Shown: positions 40,989 to 47,963 of the stretch, one piece after another
Layout of the letters: every line of letters begins with the position of its first letter
Position numbering within the stretch: position 1 is the stretch's first letter
Notes under the pieces: model-generated
The model's input: the letters and a program-made list of their open reading frames with translations, nothing else
Told to the model about the DNA's origin: nothing
Database searches by the model: none
Source of the DNA: a virus
Length of the DNA stretch: 64,000 bases
Reading direction: 5' to 3' (one strand)
IMG/VR virus record: IMGVR_UViG_3300035185_000025
Location: 17,567 to 81,566 of that record
Translations under genes and position numbers: made by a program

Positions 40989-41704
40989 TCGTCGAAGGCG
41001 TCGACGTCAGCCACAGCCAGCGGCCTGACGCATGCGACTGGATCGAGGCGTCGGCGGCCGGCCTGACCTTCGCGTGGGTCAAGGGGTCCGAGGGCCGTGG
41101 TGGCGATGGTGCGTACGTCGACCCGGCTGCGGCAGATCACGCGGATCGGATCCGTCGATCGCCTGTGGTGCCGGGCATGTACCACTTCGCGCGTCCGGAC
41201 AACCGCTTCGGCGAGTCGCAAGACGGCTACGCGAACGGAGTCGCAGAAGGCGAGCACGCGGCGCGGACAGCCTTCGACCTCGGACTCGTCGAGCGCGCGC
41301 TCCCGATCGCGATCGACCTCGAGAAGTACTCGGGCAAGGACTCCGGCGGTAGGCCGATCGCAAACGTCGAGCAGCGCGACGACATGGTCCGCGGCATGGT
41401 CGACACGATCGTCCGGCTCACGGGTCGACGGCCTGTGGTCTACACCGGGGCCGGGTTCTGGGACTACCAGCACTCGACGGAGCTTGCGCTCGAGCTACGC
41501 GAGCGAGGCGTGCCCCTGTGGCTCGTCAGCTACTCGCGCGCCGCCGACCCGCCGAAGTCGATCGCTGGTTGGCCGTGGTCGATCTGGCAGTGGTCCGGAG
41601 GTGGCGAGTTCGAGTTCTCGGATGCGTGGCCGGGACTGCCTTCGCCGATCGATCGCAACCGCTACCGCGGATCGGCTGCCGAGTTCTCGGGGCTGGTCGG
41701 GTAG
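40985..41704 (+). CDS. Endolysin, GH25 muramidase
   Basis: 239 aa. GVDVSHSQR (catalytic Asp), FAWVKGSEG, GMYHFARP, LPIAIDLEKYSG (Asp/Glu), RPVVYTGAGFW and WSIWQWSGGG form the glycoside hydrolase 25 barrel that cleaves peptidoglycan MurNAc-GlcNAc bonds. No binding domain or signal peptide, so a holin is expected. GTGA overlap with the portal gene is unusual for a lysin. Confidence 0.85.
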   Translation: MIVEGVDVSHSQRPDACDWIEASAAGLTFAWVKGSEGRGGDGAYVDPAAADHADRIRRSPVVPGMYHFARPDNRFGESQDGYANGVAEGEHAARTAFDLGLVERALPIAIDLEKYSGKDSGGRPIANVEQRDDMVRGMVDTIVRLTGRRPVVYTGAGFWDYQHSTELALELRERGVPLWLVSYSRAADPPKSIAGWPWSIWQWSGGGEFEFSDAWPGLPSPIDRNRYRGSAAEFSGLVG

Positions 41705-41973
41705 CGACAGGCGCTCCTGGGGCGGGCGTACTTCTGCGGCTTGCACCCGCACGAGACGTGGTCGATGGCCGTCCGTGAACAGCCCTTGCACTCCAGGCTC
41801 CCGTAGTAGGCCCAGCGCGGACCCCATGCCGCTTCACGACCGCAGTCGGAACATGTCCACTTGCGCACCGCCGCGCCTGCGCTCACGGGGTTTTCGCCGC
41901 ACGCTGGCTCGTTAGAGGCCACCACGCGGCTGTGGTCGTCGATGGTCTTGTGCGCGCATCCTCGGGAAGTCAC
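41662..41973 (-). CDS. Cys-rich zinc-binding protein, 103 aa
   Basis: WTCSDCGREAAWG, LECKGCSRTA and VSCGCKPQK give several CxxC pairs. GTG 41973 is the longest start; GTG 41922-41925 would also work. Its end overlaps the lysin end by 43 nt. Last of a minus-strand operon starting at 43010. Confidence 0.5.
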   Translation of the reverse strand: MTSRGCAHKTIDDHSRVVASNEPACGENPVSAGAAVRKWTCSDCGREAAWGPRWAYYGSLECKGCSRTAIDHVSCGCKPQKYARPRSACRYPTSPENSAADPR

Positions 41974-42124
41974 TCAGATCCCGCATGGTCGGGTAGCGAC
42001 ATCGTCCTCGCCACACGGTGATGGTGACACCGAGGCGCGTCCTGATGCGGATCATCTCGTCGGTGCGCTCCACGAGTTCGGCGAGCCCGCGCGCGATCCA
42101 GTCCTCGGCAGTGGACCAACTCAC
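41912..42124 (-). CDS. Hypothetical basic protein, 70 aa
   Basis: GTG 42124 (GTGA overlap) VSWSTAEDWIARGLAELVER, then an Arg/Pro-rich end. Unrecognised. Confidence 0.45.
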   Translation of the reverse strand: MSWSTAEDWIARGLAELVERTDEMIRIRTRLGVTITVWRGRCRYPTMRDLSDFPRMRAQDHRRPQPRGGL

Positions 42125-42201
42125 GGTGCGTCGCTCCGCGCTGTCTTGTCCTGCGGATAGGCCGGGTTGTTCTCGACGGCGGCGTCGGTGCGGAGGGTCA
42201 T
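42121..42201 (-). CDS. Small protein, 26 aa
   Basis: ATG 42201 overlaps the upstream TGA (ATGA) and its TGA overlaps the next GTG, so the chain of couplings supports MTLRTDAAVENNPAYPQDKT... as a translated peptide. Confidence 0.4.
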   Translation of the reverse strand: MTLRTDAAVENNPAYPQDKTARSDAP

Positions 42202-43010
42202 GGCGTGGGCTCCGTATCGGGCTCCTGCGGCGGGACAAGCCGAGGGCCCCAGGCCAGCCCGTCGATGCTGTAGCCGTTCGTCATCAACTGGCCGTCGGGT
42301 CCACGATAGACCTCGGCGGGCGCCCAACTCCACGCGCGGTCGTCGAGGCCACGGATGCGGCGCCAGTAGAGCCCGGGAACTGTCGGGGTAGTCTCCACCT
42401 CCTCGCAGGGCCGCTTCGCTTCGGCTACGCGGGCGAGCAGGGCGTCACGCTCACGGGTGAGCCGATCGACGACGTCGCGCAGGCTGGTGAAAGCGGCGTG
42501 AGCGTCCGCCACCGCTGCGCCCATGTCGAACGGCGTGCCGTCGCCGTACTCCCACTCGGATGGGTCTGGCCGCCCGGACCACAGGGCCAGGCACCACAGC
42601 GCGATCTCGCCGGTCGCCGTGCGGCCGGGCGTCAGGCGACCGCGGACCCGGCTGGGCCGCTCGGCGAGGCGGGCCTCGGCGTCCTCGACGTAGCCCTCGA
42701 AGTTGGCTGCGGTCATCGCGTGGGCGCCCTCCTCGTCGGCGAGGGCTGCGGTGAGCCGCTTGACCTCGGCTCGCAGCCTGGTCACGACCTCGCCTCCGTG
42801 CTCGTAGACAAATGCGTTGGCGGACCAGTCCTCCTCGTCGACAGGCCCATTGTCGATGTTGACCACGACGCGTGCCCCGCAGCCCGGGCAGTAGTCCTCC
42901 TCGCCGTCTGAATAGCGATCGGCGTCGCGCCTGAAAACGCTCTCACCGCAGGCGTCGCACTCCAAGCCAAACGGTCCGGAGACATCGGGTTGAACTGGTG
43001 AATCGGCCAT
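42198..43010 (-). CDS. Zinc-finger and coiled-coil protein, 270 aa
   Basis: N-terminal zinc finger (LECDACGES...YCPGCGARV, residues ~16-47), central helices with ERDALLARVAEAKRP, and a C-terminal LYWRRIRGLDDRAWSWAPAEV domain typical of phage proteins of unknown role. Class I promoter fixes ATG 43010. Confidence 0.6.
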   Translation of the reverse strand: MADSPVQPDVSGPFGLECDACGESVFRRDADRYSDGEEDYCPGCGARVVVNIDNGPVDEEDWSANAFVYEHGGEVVTRLRAEVKRLTAALADEEGAHAMTAANFEGYVEDAEARLAERPSRVRGRLTPGRTATGEIALWCLALWSGRPDPSEWEYGDGTPFDMGAAVADAHAAFTSLRDVVDRLTRERDALLARVAEAKRPCEEVETTPTVPGLYWRRIRGLDDRAWSWAPAEVYRGPDGQLMTNGYSIDGLAWGPRLVPPQEPDTEPTP

Positions 43011-43018
43011 CGTCGGGC

Positions 43019-43046
43019 CTACTCGCGCCGCCGGTGTACGCTTCCC
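43019..43046 (-). promoter_or_regulatory. Class I promoter
   Basis: Minus strand GGGAAGC, 16 nt, AGTAG, 8 nt, ATG 43010. Overlaps the divergent class II site at 43037. Confidence 0.7.
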
Positions 43047-43048
43047 GC
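43037..43048 (+). promoter_or_regulatory. Class II leaderless promoter
   Basis: TACGCT, 6 nt, GTG 43049. Confidence 0.5.
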
Positions 43049-43213
43049 GTGCCATACCGCGACGACCGCCCGCGCTGCCCGACCTGCGCCGAGCCGGCCG
43101 AAGGCTACGACGCGATGTGGGACTACCACCGCTGCCCGAACGGTCATCGATGGGACGGGCCGGTCAACGGTGGCCCGCCCGTCAGCCGCTCACAGGACGG
43201 CAGCAGGCGGTGA
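43049..43213 (+). CDS. Small zinc-ribbon protein, 54 aa
   Basis: RCPTCAEPAEG...HRCPNGHRW forms a C-x2-C / C-x-x-x-H-like knuckle. GTG start; coupled by GTGA to the MuF gene. Confidence 0.55.
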   Translation: MPYRDDRPRCPTCAEPAEGYDAMWDYHRCPNGHRWDGPVNGGPPVSRSQDGSRR

Positions 43214-45126
43214 GCACCGAACTCGCGGCCGAGCTCGCCGACATCCAGCGCGGCCGTTTTGACGGGCTCTGGGAGACGCTCAGCGTGCGGCAGCGCCGGA
43301 TCGTCGAGCGGAAGCTCGCTCAGCTGGAGAAGGACCTCGCCAAGACGCGCCGCGGATCCTGGTCGGCCGCGAACTCGGCCGCGACGATGATCCAACTCGC
43401 GCAGGCGGTGAAGGGCCTCAGCGCATCGCAACTCGCGTCACTCCGGCGTGCGCTCCCCGGCATCGCCGCTCGCGCGCAGGACTCCTCGGCGAAGTGGCTG
43501 CGGCTGCTGGACCAGAGCTTCACGGGCTCGACGGTGCCGCTGCGGTGGGACTCGCTCGAGTGGCTCGAGGACTACCGCGAGCCGCTGCTGCGCTCGCGCC
43601 TTCGGATCTACCGCAAGAGCTTCGCCCGCTACGGGTCCGAGGCCGTCAGCGCGATCGAGGATGCGCTCGCGCAGCGCGTGCTCGTCGGCACGCCGTGGAC
43701 CGACGCGCGCGACGAGGTGATGTCGATCGTTCGCGAGCATGTCAACGACAAGCAGTGGATGGTCGACCGGATCGTGAGGACGGAGACGGCGACGATCTAC
43801 AACGCGACGACGATGGCGGCGCTGCACGCCGAGGACGAGCCGGACGATCCGATGCTGAAGAAGCTGGTCGCGACATTCGACGCGGCGACCGGGCAGGACT
43901 CGCGGCTGCTGCATGGCCAGACGCGGAGGCTCAGCGAGCCGTTCGTCGACGTCACGACCGGCCGCGAGTACATGGCGCCGCCGAACCGGCCGAACGACCG
44001 CGAGATCGTCGTTGGGTGGCGAAAGTCGTGGGGCGATGATCGGGAGTTCGATCAGGAGACGGCCGAGCCGTTACCTGATCAAGACATCATGACGCAGGAC
44101 GACCTTGACAAAGCTGTCGCTGAGGCGGTCTCAACTGCCGCACCAAATGAACCGGAGAAGTCAGAGATCGAACGCCGGTGGGACGCACGGGTCATGACAG
44201 ATGACGAGCGACGTTATAATGATCTACTCGCTCGGCGTCCGGTCATGGATAAATACTCCAATGCAGAATACCGAGCGCTCGACAAATGGACCGAGACGAT
44301 TACGCCGTATCAGACTCGTGTTCAAGCCGAATACCGAGCTATTCGTGATGAAATCATCGCTGAGCATGCAACTCGAGCTGGTGAAAGCGGTATCTTCGAC
44401 ACCGACGCGGATGCGATCGATGCCATGGCAGAGAGAGGAATAAAATGGAATGCCGACAAGATGCCAGCAGGGTTTGCTCGTATGATCGAAAGCGAGCTTA
44501 GGATGCTTGAGTCGACGCCGTTTGCGCCTGAGGTGACGGAGATCGTTATCGATGATCTTCGTGGAGGCACTGCGTTGGCCCAGAAAGTTATCCGTAATCC
44601 TCCGTACCCTCAGGGAATCAGACTATCATTCGACCCGGACGGGATCCCGACTGCATCGGCTGCGCTACGCGACGACATGCGCGACATCGCTGACGGCAAG
44701 CAGCCATATCTTTCCGCTGCCAGGATCAGCACAAAACAACGTCATGATCTAGCACAACGGTACGGTCACCTGACAGATGATCCGGTAATCCTATCTCACC
44801 TGATACGGCACGAGTTTAGTCATGGAATCGACTTCAATCTTCGAGATCTTTCAAACCATCGAAATGACGGCTATGCGCTCATGCGCAAGGCGTGGATCCA
44901 ATGGGGCGAGTCTTCGTTCAAGTCTGGAGGGTTCTCTTCTGTAAGTCGCTACAGTTCGACGGATAAGTACGAGTTTTTTGCAGAGGCGGTCGCGCTTGCG
45001 CTGTCCGATGGCAACACAAACGCGCTCCCGCAAGGTCTGCGTTCTGCTGTCTCCGCGATCCTTGGATGGGAGGACATGCCAGACGTATACGTCAAGATGC
45101 TACGGGAACGCGGACCCGAGTTGTGA
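43210..45126 (+). CDS. MuF-type head protein fused to a zincin-like C-terminal domain
   Basis: 638 aa, GTG start. Residues ~1-285 are a MuF/SPP1-gp7 head-morphogenesis domain (SYRK-like helices, EHVNDKQWMVDRIVRTETAT, YMAPPNRP). From ~residue 290 (44070 on) base composition and codon use become distinctly A/T-richer. The tail holds HEFSHGIDF (HExxH) and, ~60 residues on, YEFFAEAVALAL, whose Glu could be the third zinc ligand: a metallopeptidase-like domain. MuF proteins with swapped C-terminal toxin domains are known in phages (established); injection of this domain is inference. Confidence 0.75.
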   Translation: MSTELAAELADIQRGRFDGLWETLSVRQRRIVERKLAQLEKDLAKTRRGSWSAANSAATMIQLAQAVKGLSASQLASLRRALPGIAARAQDSSAKWLRLLDQSFTGSTVPLRWDSLEWLEDYREPLLRSRLRIYRKSFARYGSEAVSAIEDALAQRVLVGTPWTDARDEVMSIVREHVNDKQWMVDRIVRTETATIYNATTMAALHAEDEPDDPMLKKLVATFDAATGQDSRLLHGQTRRLSEPFVDVTTGREYMAPPNRPNDREIVVGWRKSWGDDREFDQETAEPLPDQDIMTQDDLDKAVAEAVSTAAPNEPEKSEIERRWDARVMTDDERRYNDLLARRPVMDKYSNAEYRALDKWTETITPYQTRVQAEYRAIRDEIIAEHATRAGESGIFDTDADAIDAMAERGIKWNADKMPAGFARMIESELRMLESTPFAPEVTEIVIDDLRGGTALAQKVIRNPPYPQGIRLSFDPDGIPTASAALRDDMRDIADGKQPYLSAARISTKQRHDLAQRYGHLTDDPVILSHLIRHEFSHGIDFNLRDLSNHRNDGYALMRKAWIQWGESSFKSGGFSSVSRYSSTDKYEFFAEAVALALSDGNTNALPQGLRSAVSAILGWEDMPDVYVKMLRERGPEL

Positions 45127-45325
45127 GCCCTGCAAGTCGCAGCGCATCGACGTCGGAGTCCTTGCCGATAACGAGCGTGTCTTTACCGATTTGCCGTTTC
45201 TGTACGCTTAGATGCAGTGACTCGCCGAGCCAGAAGCGGTCGGGAATCCTGGTCGTATACGCTGTGCAAGTCCGACCAGTTCCAGTTAGGTGGACGCAGT
45301 ACCGACAGCCAGAGACAGGGATCAT
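45092..45325 (-). CDS. Small Cys-rich protein, 77 aa
   Basis: CRYCVHLTGTGRTCTAYTTR with CxxC and a following Cys, then IPDRFWLGESLHL, resembles small CxxC proteins found beside phage head genes and toxins. ATGA overlap with the upstream gene; convergent with MuF, overlapping its end by 34 nt. A/T-richer like the MuF tail; could be a cognate antitoxin or immunity factor (inference). Confidence 0.5.
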   Translation of the reverse strand: MIPVSGCRYCVHLTGTGRTCTAYTTRIPDRFWLGESLHLSVQKRQIGKDTLVIGKDSDVDALRLAGLTTRVRVPVAS

Positions 45326-45549
45326 TGGCTGAGTATACAAAACGCCTGCACGAGCCCGGCCTTCGAGATGAACTCGACGGCGTCTTGCTCCTCAAATCCC
45401 ACGAGCGCCATGGAGCGCTGGTCGTACCACCCGGACGGGCCCCACGACCCTGCGTCCATCTTCGAGACGCGGGCAACAGCGGCTCCTGTGCTGTCGTTCA
45501 CGCGGTATGTCGCGCCGGGTCGACCAGTGATCGAGTTCGGACTGTTCAT
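45322..45549 (-). CDS. Hypothetical protein, 75 aa
   Basis: MNSPNSITGRPGATYRVNDS..; beta-rich (MDAGSWGPSGWYDQRSM). Both ends overlap neighbours by ATGA, so it is part of the methyltransferase operon. Unrecognised. Confidence 0.55.
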   Translation of the reverse strand: MNSPNSITGRPGATYRVNDSTGAAVARVSKMDAGSWGPSGWYDQRSMALVGFEEQDAVEFISKAGLVQAFCILSQ

Positions 45550-46352
45550 GCCGCACCCCGCGGATACACGCCGCGCCGGTCACCCGTGCGCACGTAGAGC
45601 GTCCCGAGCGAGGCGAAGTAGCGCGCGAACTCCTTGACGTCGATCGGGTGCTCGGCGCCCTCGTCTCGCAGCCCGTAGCGCCCGACGCGGTCCGCCCAGA
45701 ACCCGACGAGAGACGGGAACGGCGCTGCCTGTGGGATCGCCGGCTTGCCTGGCTTGCCCGAGACCTCTGGCCCCACGGCGAGCCCAGGCCCGACGATCCT
45801 GAACGGCGCGGGCAGCTTCTTCTTCTTCGACGCCCACGGCCACCACTTCTGGAGGTAGTAGTCCGGGTCCGCCGACTCCGCGGCGACCTTGCGCGTGATC
45901 GGGATCGGCCGCCAGAACGTGAGCCGGCCCTTGACCTCGACCCAGGCGTCGCACGAGCGATGGATCCCGGCCACGATCTTGACGCTGTTGCCGGACTTCT
46001 TGGTCCCGCCCTGCATCCAGCGCGTGTCGGTCCGCGCCGGCAGCAGGATGACGCCCGGCATGCCTACCTCGACGTGCCAGTGGTGCGAGGTCTCGATGCA
46101 GTCCTCGATCTCGGATCCGTACGGCGGGTTCTCATAGCTGCAGTCCGCGTCGGTCCAGCGGATGTCGTGGCCCGAGACCCGGATCCCGTCGGCGATCAGA
46201 TCCGCGCCGACTTGGCTCGCGTCGTTCGTCCACGGATCGATCAGCGTCCGGCCCGCGCCCGGTGGCACGAGCAGGCTTCGCATGCGCGTGATGATCTTGG
46301 GCGGTGAGCAGTAGTGCATGGACTTCGAAGTGAGGCACGCCGCGATCTTCAT
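45546..46352 (-). CDS. Phage N6-adenine DNA methyltransferase (Dam-like)
   Basis: 268 aa. DPWTNDASQVGADLIADG then YENPPYG, the (D/N)PPY catalytic motif of amino-methyltransferases, in the arrangement of phage Dam-type enzymes; C-terminal region MPGVILLPARTDTRW and RLTFWRPIP also match. Methylates adenine, probably protecting phage DNA. Class I promoter with an operator in its spacer fixes ATG 46352, not the longer frame. Confidence 0.8.
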   Translation of the reverse strand: MKIAACLTSKSMHYCSPPKIITRMRSLLVPPGAGRTLIDPWTNDASQVGADLIADGIRVSGHDIRWTDADCSYENPPYGSEIEDCIETSHHWHVEVGMPGVILLPARTDTRWMQGGTKKSGNSVKIVAGIHRSCDAWVEVKGRLTFWRPIPITRKVAAESADPDYYLQKWWPWASKKKKLPAPFRIVGPGLAVGPEVSGKPGKPAIPQAAPFPSLVGFWADRVGRYGLRDEGAEHPIDVKEFARYFASLGTLYVRTGDRRGVYPRGAA

Positions 46353-46359
46353 GGCTGAC

Positions 46360-46387
46360 CTACCGCGCACCCGTGCGGGTGCTTCCC
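46360..46387 (-). promoter_or_regulatory. Class I promoter with embedded operator
   Basis: Minus strand GGGAAGC, 16 nt, GGTAG, 7 nt, ATG 46352. The spacer and first -35 bases are the palindrome 46365-46382. Confidence 0.75.
46365..46382. promoter_or_regulatory. Palindromic operator (perfect copy)
   Basis: Reads GCACCCGCACGGGTGCGC on the minus strand, identical over 18 bases to 10213-10230. Lies inside the methyltransferase promoter. Confidence 0.6.
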
Positions 46388-46415
46388 GGGAAGCACCCGG
46401 GGCCCGCCGAGGTAG
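46388..46415 (+). promoter_or_regulatory. Class I promoter, back to back
   Basis: GGGAAGC, 16 nt, GGTAG, 7 nt, ATG 46423. Its -35 directly abuts the divergent one (GCTTCCCGGGAAGC). Confidence 0.75.
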
Positions 46416-46422
46416 TCCATGC

Positions 46423-46659
46423 ATGGCCAAGAAGACGACCCGACGCAGCATCTCGATCAAGGGCATCCACTACCAGCGGCTCAAGGACCACTGCGAAGCG
46501 GTCGGCGTGCCGATCAGCGCCTACATCGAGCAGATCGTCACCGAGAAGCTCGACGAGGCCGGCGCGCCGATCCCCAAGCGCGTCGTGCCTCACGCGGACC
46601 GGACGACGTTCGCTGCCCCGGATGCGGGCCCGGCTCACTCGGGACACTGGACCTTCTGA
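46423..46659 (+). CDS. Ribbon-helix-helix-like regulator, 78 aa
   Basis: TRRSISIKGIHYQRLKDHCE...VPISAYIEQIVTEKLDE follows the ribbon (SISI) helix helix pattern of Arc/MetJ-like DNA binders. Divergent from the methyltransferase and beside the operator, so it may regulate that region (inference). Confidence 0.6.
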   Translation: MAKKTTRRSISIKGIHYQRLKDHCEAVGVPISAYIEQIVTEKLDEAGAPIPKRVVPHADRTTFAAPDAGPAHSGHWTF

Positions 46660-46928
46660 TGGCGCGCCAAACGAAACGAGCCGCGGCCAAGGAGCGCCGC
46701 CGTGATCGTCTGGCCCAGGCGAAGGCCGACGCGGAGGTCCGGGCGGAGTGGCTCGAGGCCCTGCATGGGGATCGCGCCACGCTCGTGCTCATCGCCGGCG
46801 ACGGGCCCGAGAGCAAGCGGGCGCGTGAGGCTGTGCTCCGGGCTGACGAGGTGCCGGATGGAGTCACACACGCGATGCTGCGCAAGGCGGCCGCGCGGGC
46901 GCTTGGCGATGACGAAGGTGCATCATGA
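46659..46928 (+). CDS. Hypothetical charged protein, 89 aa
   Basis: MARQTKRAAAKERRRDRLAQ, Lys/Arg-rich helix then a compact end. TGATG overlap. Unrecognised. Confidence 0.55.
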   Translation: MARQTKRAAAKERRRDRLAQAKADAEVRAEWLEALHGDRATLVLIAGDGPESKRAREAVLRADEVPDGVTHAMLRKAAARALGDDEGAS

Positions 46929-47350
46929 GCGCGTCGCTTGGGGCGCGGGCGGTGGCCTGCAAAAGGTTCCGGTGGATGCCGGGAATGGACACGGGCGACG
47001 CGCTCGTGGTCTCGGTCGATGAGCAGGGTGTGCCGACCGAAGTTGTGTTCGGCGGCGCCCTCTGTCACGCGGATCGCACCGGTAACGATTCCGACGGCTA
47101 CGGCTACGACATCGACGGCGTGACACCCGACCTCGACGACCCTGCCACGCTCGGGTGCCTGCTCGCGCTCGTTCGGGAGGCGTGGGGGCCAACGTGTTCC
47201 GTGATCCATGTCCTCGACGGGAATGGCTGGGCGCTATGCACAAGCGGAGGATGCCTTGGGCTCCCAGACCTCAGGGCCGGCACAGGCACGAGGTTCCACC
47301 CCGACTACGCCGAGGCCCTCGTCGCTGCGCTGGAGGCTGCGCCGTCATGA
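46925..47350 (+). CDS. Hypothetical protein, 141 aa
   Basis: Soluble alpha/beta protein with Cys residues (LCTSGGCLGLPDL); ATGA overlaps at both ends. Unrecognised. Confidence 0.55.
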   Translation: MSASLGARAVACKRFRWMPGMDTGDALVVSVDEQGVPTEVVFGGALCHADRTGNDSDGYGYDIDGVTPDLDDPATLGCLLALVREAWGPTCSVIHVLDGNGWALCTSGGCLGLPDLRAGTGTRFHPDYAEALVAALEAAPS

Positions 47351-47739
47351 GCACCGAGCCCAAGCCGATGGACCCGGGGCGCCTCGACGACCTACGACGG
47401 ACGGTCGACCCTGTCCGGTTCCCGAGCTTCGACGAGCTTCTCGCCGCCCACGACTACTGGCGGGCACGATGTCCTGTGGGCGCCGGAGAAATCGAGCGCG
47501 CCGGCCTGACATGGGCCCACGCACAGGCGCACGCGGCGAAGTACGGCGCACCGACGTCGCACGATATGACCACGCCGGGCTGGGCCGAGTACGACGCACG
47601 GGAGCGCGGCGGCCGTCATATGGTCGCGCTGATCCAGGCGCACATCCAGTTGGTGGCGATGCTGTCGAAGTACAGCCGCGATCGCGCAACGTGGAAGTGC
47701 GAGCACGACGTCTTCGAAGAGGAGTCCGCACCGTCATGA
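47347..47739 (+). CDS. Hypothetical protein, 130 aa
   Basis: MSTEPKPMDPGRLDDLRRTV; helical protein with CEHDVFEEES near the end. Cotranslated with neighbours. Unrecognised. Confidence 0.55.
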   Translation: MSTEPKPMDPGRLDDLRRTVDPVRFPSFDELLAAHDYWRARCPVGAGEIERAGLTWAHAQAHAAKYGAPTSHDMTTPGWAEYDARERGGRHMVALIQAHIQLVAMLSKYSRDRATWKCEHDVFEEESAPS

Positions 47740-47936
47740 CCGATCGCAAAATCGACCTGCGCCCATGCGAGCCCGGCTCGTCCTGCGTCGACTGTGGCCA
47801 GCCAGCAGACGGCGTCCGGCCGAACATGGACGCCGAGCCTTCGTGCCGTCAATGCGAGGCCGATCGGCTCGCCCTGATCGAGATCATCCTGAGCGGCGAC
47901 GACGAGCCGGCCCAGGGCTCGCTGTTCGACGGCTGA
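47736..47936 (+). CDS. Small zinc-ribbon protein, 66 aa
   Basis: SSCVDCGQPADG...PSCRQCEAD gives a C-x2-C pair spaced as a zinc ribbon. Last gene of the class I operon begun at 46423. Confidence 0.6.
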   Translation: MTDRKIDLRPCEPGSSCVDCGQPADGVRPNMDAEPSCRQCEADRLALIEIILSGDDEPAQGSLFDG

Positions 47937-47952
47937 CGAGCGCCCGCAGTGG

Positions 47953-47963
47953 TAGCCTGAGCC
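47953..47963 (+). promoter_or_regulatory. Class II leaderless promoter
   Basis: TAGCCT, 5 nt, GTG 47964. Confidence 0.45.
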
